From Daphnia carinata (lineage: Eukaryota; Arthropoda; Branchiopoda; Diplostraca; Daphniidae): a DNA stretch of 64,000 nucleotides. Of this stretch, positions 11,739-22,642 are shown piece by piece (the first letter of the stretch is position 1; each line of letters opens with the position of its first letter). Location of the stretch: assembly GCF_022539665.2 (NCBI RefSeq), contig NC_081335.1, positions 620,001 through 684,000 of the forward strand. The letters are read 5' to 3'. The notes beneath the pieces were generated by a model. It did not search any database and was not told where the DNA came from. It saw nothing but the letters and a program-made list of their open reading frames with translations. The translations under genes and the position numbers were made by a program.

Positions 11739-12694
11739 AACTTTTTGGAAAACCCTAAACCTTCATGAAACTTCATTTACATCAGGAACGTACCTTGGGG
11801 AAAAATTGCGTAATCGGAAAGAATTTTTACAACCATTTTGTTTCTCATCTGCGATGTCAACGATTCCTTCCTGGTCTCAGAAGTGGAAATATATTCATTC
11901 TCTTTCTACCCCCTTATCAGCTGTTAGGTGTTGCGTATTTATCGCAAGCTAATCTAACGCATTGGACTTCGAATGGACAGCGAAAAAAAAATGACCCATT
12001 TCATGTTGGTGCACATTGAAAATCTCCCTCCCTTTGGATTATTTATATTTTTGGAAGGTAAAGAAAGCCAACAGACTTGTTTAGACTTGTTAAATGTTTG
12101 CTGGGTCGTGAGGCCCCGCCTGAACGTTTGGAGAGAGATATGAACCGACTGTGTAAACAGGTTGCATGACGACCTTTAGGTTCCAATATCCCAAGTCCTA
12201 ACCAACTGCCCGCGTCTAACTAGGCTTCAAGGTGAACGCTGCGCATATATATCAAACACGCGTACGGGGCCGCGAGGTTTTTCGGCCAAACCGGTGCGAA
12301 CTGGATTGAAAATTCAATTTACCGTCCAACGAACCGGTTTCCATGGCTCTTAAATAACGAATGCGGGACAACGAATTGCTGATTAACCAAATGGAAGTGT
12401 ATTTACGTCGCATACATCTCTCAAATTTTATAGTGAGAGCGTTCAACATTTTGAAAATGTTCTGAATTCACTTGATTGATAAAAACAGGTAAACTAGGCT
12501 TGTAAGGTCTTGAGTTATATAATGTTGTCAAACTCAATTAGAGCCACGCATAATTTTTAAAAAGGCTAAGTTAGTAAATTAACTTTAACGAAAACAAAAG
12601 AAATGATGGAATGATGCTCAGCAGCTTTGGATGATACCAAACGCCTATAATTTGGTAGAACTAGGACTTTTTAAAGTGTTTAAAGTGAAAATAT
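11739..12694. other. Intergenic, convergent gene ends
   Basis: 3' ends of SF3A1 (plus) and of the bZIP gene (minus) converge here. No coding exon recognised. Confidence 0.5.
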
Positions 12695-13877
12695 TCATGA
12701 AGATGTTCCGTTGTTGAGAGGTGTCGTTGTGTTAATTCTTCCCGTCATATACTTCATCATTTCCGCTTTTAAAGTTTCAAACTCTCTGATTTGGTTAGTC
12801 AAACGTCGATTTTCTTCCTCCAACACATCCACCAGTTGGGCTTGGGTTTGTAGCTTCTTGCGTCTGTTTTGGCGCGACTTCCTCGACGCCTCGTTGTTCC
12901 TCACGCGACGAAGGTCGCTGTTTTTGGAAGGATTACTAGAACGTTTTGTGTTCGTTCTAGTCCGGGGTACAGGCGTAGGAGGTAGCGAATACTCAGTTGC
13001 AGAGTCACTACTAATGTCTTGAAGGACTTGGGGTAACTCAGAGTAAACCAATGTAGGTTTTACGTCGACGGAAATTTGTTGCTGCACCAAAAATTAAGAA
13101 TAAGTTTTTTATAAACTGTATAGGTAAGGGAAAATTTACGATATGAATGTGATACCTTTTTACTGGTTTCTTCACTCTCCAGAAGCATGTTGATGAGCTC
13201 AGGTGTGGTCACATCCTCTTTAGAAGAGTTGTTGGCGAGCTGTAAGGTTGACGGTAAATTAAGACAAAGTGACTCTCGTTTGATGTTTTCTTCCAATTGG
13301 TATGTTGGAAATGGTGAAATATAGCACTGTTCTTCGAAATTCATAACGGCATCCTCGTTTTTAGCTTCAGTTATACTTTCGGCTTGAACGAGTTCAGTAG
13401 TTGGGGTCGATAATAGTTCATCAGACAAAATGTTTGAATTCGGGTTTCGTCTGCTTTCTTGGTAATTTCCGGTATCGCACAGAACTTTGCCATAATTGTC
13501 TTCTTCAATCAGTTCCTGAATATTAAAAGGAACATTCTCGAGGTAATCAAACAGATCTAGTGGAAACTCAATCTGCTCGTCAGGTGATTGATACGGAAGA
13601 GCAGTTATTGGGCTAGCTTCTGCTGTGCCGCTGGATTTTAGTGTAGTATTTTGTGGTAACATGTTGATGCGATAATTGTCCTGCAATTGGAATTCCTGGT
13701 CAAAGGAATTGCAAACAGGGACTGAAGGTAAAGGAAAAAGCATTACTAAATATGACCAGAGTGGTTTAAACAGGAATTTTTTTTATTACCGTAGAGGGGA
13801 GTTGTGGGATCATCCATAACAAATAAATTGTTGAATGGATTCATTGTATCCATATTGGAATCCATATTTGAAGACAT
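12695..13877 (-). CDS. bZIP transcription factor (C/EBP-like basic region)
   Basis: Coding exons on the minus strand are 13790-13877, 13156-13721 and 12695-13081, giving 346 residues. The C-terminal basic region has RRVRNNEASRKSRQNRRKKL, followed by leucine-zipper heptads (LVDVLEEENRRL..). The NNEASRKSR core resembles C/EBP and related bZIPs more than CREB or ATF4. The N-terminal 250 residues are acidic and Asn/Ser/Thr-rich, as expected for an activation domain. The start is the first ATG in the main frame (13877-13875). Two upstream leader exons (14047-14121, and one ending at 14275) join with good splice sites; the main frame is open across 14047-14121 but holds no ATG there and meets a stop further 5'. 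The exact family (C/EBP, Xrp1-like or other) is uncertain. Confidence 0.8.
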
Positions 13878-13977
13878 TGATAACACACTTGGCAGTGCTA
13901 ATGCTGAAGTCGGCCTGGCTATTTGGAGACATGCGGGTTGGTTCAAGTTCCACAGATGACCTGCTGGTGATATGCAT
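13810..13977 (-). promoter_or_regulatory. Upstream ORF overlapping the bZIP start codon
   Basis: In the exon that holds the main bZIP start, an ATG at 13977-13975 opens a 55-codon frame that ends at 13812-13810. It lies in a different frame and runs across the main ATG at 13877-13875. Ribosomes that start here would miss the main start. This arrangement is seen in stress-induced bZIP mRNAs such as ATF4; regulation here is inferred. Confidence 0.55.
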
Positions 13978-14046
13978 TTCTTTCTCTGCAATCCAACAAG
14001 TGAGTATCATCTTCTAGTATATATGTTGTACTAATGAAAACCTTAC

Positions 14047-14275
14047 CTCGAGTTTGTTGCCTTTTTGAGAAATGATGGCAGAGGAGGGGTCACTTGTTGA
14101 GAGTGCAGCAGGCTCCGTGTCCTGTCACAGAAGAAAATACTAATTATGTGTCAAGGCACTACGATCCAGCCACCTGTCAGTGGTATTTACAAGTTCAAGA
14201 ATGTGCATAACCCCAGGCAGCTTGCATGAGGAAAAGGCTGAATTGAAGCCAACTTTTAAAATGATCAATCTTACC
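14047..14275 (-). other. Probable 5' leader exons of the bZIP gene
   Basis: The segment 14047-14121 has an acceptor (TGACAG) and a donor (GAG|GTAAGG) on the minus strand and joins the next exon. A further donor (AACAG|GTAAGA) at 14275 marks the end of an upstream leader exon whose 5' limit I cannot place. No ATG lies in the main frame. Confidence 0.5.
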
Positions 14276-16793
14276 TGTTTTGAGGGGGCTTGGCGAAACC
14301 AGGAATCCAGTTATGTTTCGTTCAGAAAACTCTTCACTGAGAAATGGGGATTGAATGAGGTTAAGTCAGAAGAGCGCAGAAAAGATGTTCGCGGGAAGTC
14401 GGGCGATTGCGTCAGCCAAGACGCTAACTGTAGTAAACTAGGTAGGTGCTGCACGATAGCTTTGGATGACGATTCACGCGGGACTGCACGAAGGCCATTC
14501 TGGGCGGGCTATTTAAGCTCTCGCATGACGTGTGCATTTTTTCTTCCAATATGGCTCCTGGCTAGAACAGTAGGCGGGAATAGTCGGTTGGTGGTTCTCT
14601 GGCAAATCGGCGTGTCCCTTTCTAGGCAGTTTGACTGTTGGCACGCGGGTCACGATTCACGCGCTCTCTCCCGTTCGTAGTGGAAAAACGAGAAGAAAAA
14701 AGCTCAGCCAACGTACAAATAACTGAGTTAGGAGATATGTACACTATGAGTACATTTCATTTTCATGCGGCTATTCCTGCAGAGTCTTCCACAGTTTAAA
14801 AGACGAAATGGGTGAAACTGCGCATAAGATCTTCATTGATTCTCAGTTGGAGCGGAATTTTTTGGGGTTTTTTCCCTGTTCTGCTCATAAGGTGTGGTAG
14901 GAATGCCAAATTGGATGCTCGAGAATGATGACAAATCCGCTGACGAGCCATGACTTAACAATTTCGAAAAAAAGTTAAACAATTTTCTAGAATGTCTGCA
15001 GTTTCCTCTTCTAAGATTTAGGCATTTATTCGTTGACCAAACACCGTTTCGCATCTTATTATGCCGCGTACATATTTTTTATCACTTTTTTCTCCCAATG
15101 TAGGTAATGTCCGCCACAGTCACGCGCTCTGAGCGTGACCATGAGAAACACTCTGTGCCGTCTCCAAGTTTCTGATAAGTGATAACGATGTCGAAAGTAC
15201 AAAACGCTAGCCAAAGAATCTAATGTAACATATTAGCCATTATCAATTGGTAGTGCGATATTTAGCTGTTGACTCATTTGAGTTGCCATCAAAAGTAAGT
15301 CCAATCATCGTTTTATCTTTTGTCGTTTTTTGTGTGTCACGCGTTAGTGTAATCTTTAAACTTCCGCTAGGTTGGGGATTATAGACATAAAAAATTTCAT
15401 TTTTTTTTCCCAACTCGTTGTTCCCTCATCGGAATGGATCGCGGCGATGCGTTCGTCATGAAGGGGATTTTAGTTTATGATCGCTAAATCGCCCAACAGA
15501 ATACCGAATACGGTGGCATTCCAAAGCGTCTGAACGATAAGTAAAGGAGAAAAACAACAAAGCGAATAGGTCGGCAGTCTAAAATTCGAAACCTTGTTTT
15601 AGAAGACTTTCTTTTCACGTCTCGGAAAAATTGCATTTTGCTTGTCGCGGCCGTTCACGCGCATATACGGTCAAATAACTGGTCACGACACCCAGTGGCG
15701 GTGACCTAACCTTTAAACAATGTGTTACACCTAAGCTACTTGATTTGTAATTGAATGAAAAGAAAGCCAACTGTTTATTTCTTTCATAGACGATCAATCG
15801 AAAACCAAACCGAAACCAAACAACGAGGACAATTGGAAACCAAGGAACTAAGGTAAAAAAAACCTCAATTTTTTTTTTTTTTTTTGGTTTAAATTATTAT
15901 TACACATTTCTTGTACGACAGTTTCTGGACTTTGTGTATGTGTAAAATTTGTGGGCGTAGGTATGTTGGGAGGGGTTATAAAATTGTACATGAGGAATTT
16001 TTTTTGAAGGGATTGCAAGAGAAGAGATAGAGATACATGGCACGTACATATGTACTGGGGATGATTTCATTAATTTTGCAACTTTTAATCATGCTCATAG
16101 GATCGATAATCATGCTGGACGCGATCCATCTCGTTTCTTCATAACAATATTATTCTCTCTCTTAGATCCCGTCGCATCTTACATGTCCGTGTAACAAGCG
16201 AGAGGTCAGCCAAATCTTCCTCCTCATTATTATTGTAATTACGATAAATTAGAATTATTACTTCAAAGTCAAGGGGGGGGGGGGGCAGGGAGGAAGAGAC
16301 ACGATAAGATATTCCGAGAAAAATAGAAGATTAATTAATACGTACGGCACAGATTATTATAGCATCAAAGCTGGGAACAGTTTAACACAATTTTCTCAGT
16401 AGCTCATCGCAGAGACGTGTTTTTTTTCCATTTCTTTTTGTCATCACGAACGGGAAATGCATTATTAGTACACATAATCTTGGGTAAGGAGCAGCAAAGA
16501 CTTTCGGGCTTAGATGAAAAGGTCTTTGTTAAAACTACACCGAAAAATACATTTGAGACGACAATTGGAGTAGTTATGTATGTATACAGGTATATAGTAG
16601 TTAATAATAGTTAATTATTAAATAATGAGCGACATTCTATGATGTAAATGAACGGATAAAGTTTCAGAGTCACGACGGAATGTCATCCATTTGCAATTCA
16701 TTTCTATTTCTCTCTCCATTTTTTCAAATTGTGTGTTTTGTGCTCCATTGTTTAGGAAGTGCGCTTACAGCAGCGGGCGGAGAAAACAATTTC
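14276..16793. other. Intergenic, no gene seen
   Basis: Contains the bZIP promoter region and the 3' UTR of the aminopeptidase gene. A run of 13 G sits at about 16274-16286 and several long T runs are present. Short open frames on both strands show no splice or domain support. Confidence 0.5.
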
Positions 16794-19700
16794 TCAACAG
16801 CGAGGCGAATTCCGGCTCAGCCACTGTTCCAGCTGCCGGTCGTTCCTGCCCAGGAAATTAATGTTGGACTGGATGAGTTCCAGCGACTGGAGCAAAGAGC
16901 GTTTGCCGGTGCCGACGTTGACGTTGCGGAAGAACGTCTGAACCGATTTCAAATCGAGCGGGTCGTGGAAGTGCGAAACGGCCGCCAAAATCAGCCGACC
17001 TATCGTGAACGACGCCCGGCCGAATGTAGCCTCGATCATGTTCCATCGCGTCTGCAGTTGTCTCCAGACGAGCAGAGAACCCACCGGATTCCGCGCCACC
17101 GATTCCACCACCGTCCGGATGTCCTGGACGCGGATCGAGTTCCGCTCCATCGCGAAATCCAAGTACCTTTTCAATCAATAGAATAGCTAAAATATTTGAT
17201 GTATTTTTTTTATAAAGGCTGATTTTTACTGTTGAAGGATCCAGGGATCGTTGGAAGCGGCCAGAGCCCGGAGAAAGTTGAGCCGCTCATCCGGGACGCT
17301 CGTTTCTTTGTAGCGCTGCCAGCAGTAATCCCATTCGGTCCATCCACCGTATTTGATGCCCGTCGAGTAGACAATGTCGCGGATATCGGGCGGCAGTTGC
17401 AGCTGTCCCGACATCCACTGCTGGAACAATCGACGGGCCTCGTTGACGGCGCTGGACAGTCCGAAATAAACGGCCGCTTCGAGGATTTCGCGCTGCAAGA
17501 GACTCTGAATGTGCGGGCCTTTGGTCGTCCATCCCAAGATGCTGTAAAGAGGCGTGACTAGGTGACGGACGAAACAATGGAGGGAGCGACGGGCCGTCCG
17601 GATGGAGAGGACCGTGTCCAGTTTGCGCAGGTGATACAACGCTGTTGACCATGGCAGATATTCAGTTTCATTGACGAGGTACTGACTGAGTGTCAACGGT
17701 ACAGTCACATTCAGCATGCCGGCCCAGGCCAGCGTGAAGGCGTCGTCAATCAGCTGGGCACGATCGGCCGGACTGAACGTTGTCGGCTGATTGGCCAGCA
17801 CCCGAATCAGCGATTGCCAAATGGCCGGCTCGTAGTTGACGCGGTAATAGCCGCTGGCGTTGACGTTGGCTTTAATCCAGGAAACATTCATAGGTATCTC
17901 AAAGTTAACTGGAATTTTTTAAAATAAATTAAAATAAATCTTTTTGTTTAATGGATGCAGGTATTGCTGGTGCTTACTATCTGATGCCCTCAACGATAGG
18001 GGGTCCCTCATCCAGATTTGGCTTTCGATATTTGGAGCAGCGCTGGTAGTGAAACTGAGTGGAACGTGCCACTTGTGCGAAGAATTGGCACCGTGCAACG
18101 ACGAGTTGACCAATAGGAAGTGCTTTTGTGAGGCGTGAATCAGGTTGCCATGACGACGGAGTGTCACCAAAGGATAGCCCAGCTGATGCGTCCAAGTGTC
18201 CATCATATCCTGAAAATAATTCGATCATCATCGACCCTTTATTGAAATGCACAGCGCAGGCTGAACTCCTTCAAAAAGATCAATATTCGAGTCTGTACCT
18301 TGACTGGAACGGGATGCGAAGAGTTAAGAGTGCCCAAACTGAGTGCCTGCCACAGATCGTCCATGTTGGCGTTGCCGTACTGATGACGTTCGAGATAGAG
18401 CATCAGCCCACGTCGCATTATTTCTTCTCCGAGGACACGCTGCAGCATGTAGAAGATTGATGCTCCCTTTTTTTAAGTAATAGAGTTAGCTACGTGTTAT
18501 TAGATTTCTATTTCAAGAGTTTCGTTTTGACAGTACCTTGCTGTAGGATATCGTGTCAAAAATGGCTTCGATCTCAATGGGGTCGGAGACAGTGACGGAG
18601 ACTGCATGAGAAGTGGACAGAGCATCAGTTCTCAAGGCGGGCATCGTGTTGGAGTGGAGGAATTGATCCATCATCGCCCATTCCGGGAAAATATGATGAA
18701 CGCCAATGTATTCAGCAAAGCTGGCAAATCCTTCCGACAGCCAGAGGTCGTCCCACCATTTCATCGTCACCAGGTTGCCGAACCATTGATGGGCCAATTC
18801 GTGAGCGATGATCAAGACGACCCGCTGCTTGGCCGCAGACGATGTCGTGTTGTTGTCCATGAGCAGGGCGCTTTCTCGGAACACGGCCAGGCCCCAATTC
18901 TCCATGGCACCTATTTTTGATTGAAACGTCATTTTATTTGGGCGTCATTTGCATCCTGTTCGAGGAAAAGGAACATACCGGCAGCAAAATCCGGCATGGA
19001 GATGAGATCCAGTTTTGGCAAAGGATAGCTGAAGCCGAAGAACGATTGGAAATAGTCGAAAAGTTTGACGGCCGCTTTGAGAGCAAAGTCAGCCTGGCTA
19101 GTCATGTGCGGCGGAGCGTAGATAGATAAAGTAACGCCCGTCTTAGTCACCTCGTGGATGCGGCCGTAGTCACACACCACCAATGCAACGAGGTAGGTAC
19201 TCATGGGAACAGATTCGTGAAAATTGTCTTGAACCTTCGCGGGGGGAAAAAAACAAACATTCCATGTTTTCAATTTGAATAGCTGCAGCGACCGCTAGAT
19301 GGCATTGGTTGTTTTACCACTTCCTCGCAATTTGATTACATATGAATTGAAAAAAGAAAAACTAATCAAAATCTTACCAGTCCGCTGCCCCAGAAGATGG
19401 ACACGTCTTCAGTATTGTCCAGTGGCATATTGGAGAGGGCAACGTAATTACGCTGTCGAACGGCGGCGATCTTGAAACGAGCTTTGTACTGGGGCTCGTC
19501 CCAACAAGGGAAAGCCGAGCGGGCCGATGTCGGTTGGAAATGAGTCGTCACCAAGTACCTGCCAGCGTTTTAATCAATCAAGCAGGTGAATTCACGTGTT
19601 TTTTTGTTTTTTTTTCAAGTTATCATGTTGTGATTGCCATTTTCTACCCTAAATGACTTCCATCTTGGGCCTCTTTGTGTGCCAATGAAACTCATTTATG

Positions 19701-21024
19701 GAAGGAGAGCGAGCTCTCTTCCAATTTTGAGAGCATCAGCTGGTAGTGAACCTTTCACAATGAAAGGTCTTCTTCAATTCAATAAGCATGCAACTCTACC
19801 AGTGTACTAGCAATCCCAAAATGAAAAGAGTGCTGTTGTTCGAGGAAGCCCAATCTTGGATTCTTACTCTTTTGACTACCATCTAGGCCCTTTGTGAAGA
19901 CTGACAGAGCAGTGAAAAAGCCTCTTTCAACCCCTTATCAGCCGGTATAGGTTCTTTCTATAGCAAACTTCCATTTATAACTCTGTTGCCTATTTAGAGC
20001 TGGACAGCTAGCCCATAAATCTTGGCTATATATCCATTTAAGAAAAATAACTACTGTGTGGCATGTCTTTATAGCGCCTTAAAATGTAACGTATTTCACC
20101 TTCATGACTTCCTAACCTTCACGCCATTTTGCCCCATTAATGTTTCTTAAAAGCCTTTTTTTTTTCGTGCAGGACGACAACATCAACAACAACTAGAGAT
20201 TGACTCACCGTTTCATTCCGCTGGGCGCCTTGTAGCTGGAGAGGTAGAGGCCTTCGAGATCACTGCGTACCATGCCTTCGTAGCGGAGGGCCAGCGAGTA
20301 ATTGTTGCCCGGCTGGAGGTAGTTTTTGAGCTCGATGTAGATCTGCTGGTGGTAGGGATAGTAGAGCGTCCTGGTGGTGAGTATCTCCCTCATGTTCTTG
20401 TCCTTGACCATGACGACAGTCAGCGTCACGTTCTTGCCGTGAAAGACGATAAAGTTGGTCTCTTTCTGGACGGCGAAAATGACTTCCATTTGGCCTCGGA
20501 GGAAAAGCGTCGTCAGGTTGGGATGGAGAACGACGCTGTAGCGCAGCGGGACGATGGTGTCGGGCAGGCGGACGTCGTTCCACGGAAAGGGTTCGCCGCT
20601 GGTGGAAATAGCCTCTGGTGGTGGGGTCACGACGACATCCTCGTGAAAGTCGAGTCCTTCTTCGACGTGTCCACAATGGCTGGGTCTTACGAAGGCAATG
20701 ATGAGCGAACAGGTCAACAGCGTCGCTAGGATGAGCCCAATTATGAAGACGGCCTGCTTCCTGGAACACGTCGCTACCGGCGGGTTCGTGTAGAACTCTC
20801 CTTTCTCATAATTTATCTTCCCATCCTCTGTCGATATAACAAAAAGGGAATCCAATTATTGGAACAATCATACAGGGTAAAAAGACAACGAAAAACACAA
20901 ACAAAAATCAAATCGAACCTATTCCAGCATTTTTGCTAGGGCCGGTTAAGACGGTCACTTCGTCCTCGTGATAGGCGTTAGGCCCGGCATTGCGATCGGG
21001 TCTTCTTCTAGCGCTACTATCCAT
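16794..21024 (-). CDS. Aminopeptidase N-like M1 zinc metallopeptidase, type II membrane protein
   Basis: Nine minus-strand exons give 995 residues: 20919-21024, 20209-20827, 19378-19558, 18979-19234, 18537-18910, 18299-18466, 17978-18209, 17230-17908, 16794-17166. All phases agree. The order is a short cytoplasmic tail, one transmembrane helix ([20 protein letters not shown]), and the M1 catalytic part with the exopeptidase motif GAMENWG, zinc motif HELAHQW followed 18 residues on by the glutamate of LWLSEGF, and the catalytic tyrosine in SYSKGAS. A beta-sandwich ([11 protein letters not shown]) and the helical ERAP1-C-like domain ([12 protein letters not shown]) end the protein. Family role: removal of N-terminal residues from peptides at the cell surface, often in gut epithelium. 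Specificity cannot be read. An alternative first exon lies at 22522-22642. Confidence 0.93.
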
Positions 21025-22521
21025 CTTTGTAAATTTCTTTTTGAAACAAAGCGTCGAACTTCTTTCAGTCTATTCTCTTCTAACCGATTCGATTATTGGT
21101 GCACGGTAGAGGAATCGTTCAATATTCCGCACTGTCTGTCCTTTTGTTATGACTAGGGTAAGGGTAGCACGAGAGAGAAATCCATGGGAAATAAGATTTT
21201 TTTTGGGGGGGTTTGTCACGTCATGATGATTTTGGAGCGCTACCCGAGTAATTGTAACTACCTCACGCACAAAACTTGAGCGAAATATCCGGTCGATCAC
21301 TGCGTCCAAAACAAAACAATAATCAAAGCGAAAAAAAGGAAAAAAAAAAGGGTGAAAAAAAAAATGAGGTTGAAGACGTCGTGAATCCTGCGAGTAGCGT
21401 CGTTGGACGCGTCGGTAGCACTGACACGACACACAAAAAAAAAGAGGGGGACCAGAAACGCTTCTTCTCCCTTAACTGCAGCAGCTTCTCTTCTTCTTGC
21501 GTTTTGCCGAGTGCAAAATCACGGCACAGCGCACACAAGTTGACGCATCTTTTCCTACACACACTGCCGTATTTTTGTTTTCCCTCGGCGTCTGCGAGAG
21601 AGAGACGCCGCGTCGTTGCGCGTGCGCTGATCGATGACGCCATCGCCTACCCCTTGTAGTCTTTTTTTTTTATATGTTCCAGAGTACATGCCGACTCGTT
21701 CCCTTTCATTAGCTATTCATCGATTCGATCGATTCCTTTTTAGATGCTGTCTCATCTCTGCGTCTGACTTGATCATCTTTTGTAGAGGGAGCCAGTTTAT
21801 AGTACACTCCATTTTTGCCCCTTCGGCTAATGTTGCATGTTTTCGTTATACTTAGACGGGCGGGGGGCATAACTGAACGGCAAGGGGTTGTTTAATCAAT
21901 CAAATGCGGAGAAAGTAGACAACATAACGTGAGCCATTTTCTCCACGGTTTGTGCGCATACATGATAGAGCCTTTTCTTTCTTTTGTTTGGAACACACAC
22001 AAAAAATATGGTGTGTTGTGCACAGACGCTGGCCAACGTGGTCAGATAAAGGGGGGGAGAGAAGTCGATTTCCATCCAGCTCGTCCATTTTCTACTCTAT
22101 ACACAGACATAGTGTCTATGTGTTAGTCTTGCCTTTGTTGTTGTTGTTGTTATTGCTACTGAATGTCTAATCTAAAACTCTGTTGACTCACGCACGTATT
22201 ATTCAGTTTAGTGGCACAAGCTCTATGGGACGAGGCCCGTTCGCCCCAGTAATGTATGTCAGTGTCCATTTTACCATCATCAAAAGATTGTAAATGCAGA
22301 TGGGCGCGCACTCACGCACATCCGGGCTAAAAAAAAAAAAAAAGAAATGACTTCTTTTCCTCTATTTAGACTCCCCCTCCCCCTGCGGAATAGACTGTAC
22401 ACGATCCTACACTCTAACGCTATTACCCCAAAGAAGATATTATCTACTTGGAAAAATGTACGTTTGTTTTTTTCTTTTTTTGCAGGATACATTTCTAAGA
22501 AAAATGGGAGATGAAACAAAC
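21025..22521. promoter_or_regulatory. Region between the two candidate aminopeptidase first exons
   Basis: Low-complexity A and T runs and a short TTG microsatellite near 22137-22150. It probably contains the promoter of the proximal first exon. No other coding signal seen. Confidence 0.4.
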
Positions 22522-22642
22522 CTGCTAACGGTGGTGATGATGACGTTGTACTGAAATCCAACGATCCTACGCGGTTCATCGTGTTGTATTCCGGCAGTGT
22601 ACGGATTGTCTGGAGTCGAATACCAACTCCTTCTGATGTCAT
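22522..22642 (-). CDS. Alternative first coding exon of the aminopeptidase gene
   Basis: Minus-strand frame of 40 codons plus one base, starting at ATG 22642-22640 (MTSEGVGIRLQTIRTLPEYN..., then FSTTSSSPPLA) and ending at a donor CAG|GTTTG. It ends in phase 1, as does the other first exon at 20919-21024, so either can splice to the exon at 20827 that begins [10 protein letters not shown]. It would give the same enzyme a different cytoplasmic tail. The coding look and phase are direct observations; use in transcripts is inferred. Confidence 0.55.

Noticed and set aside
16270-16290. G-run as a possible quadruplex or regulatory site
   Set aside because: A single homopolymer run without the spaced G-tracts needed; could be a sequencing-length artefact.
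16680-17561. Plus-strand frames opposite the aminopeptidase exons
   Set aside because: Shadows of the GC-richer minus-strand exons.
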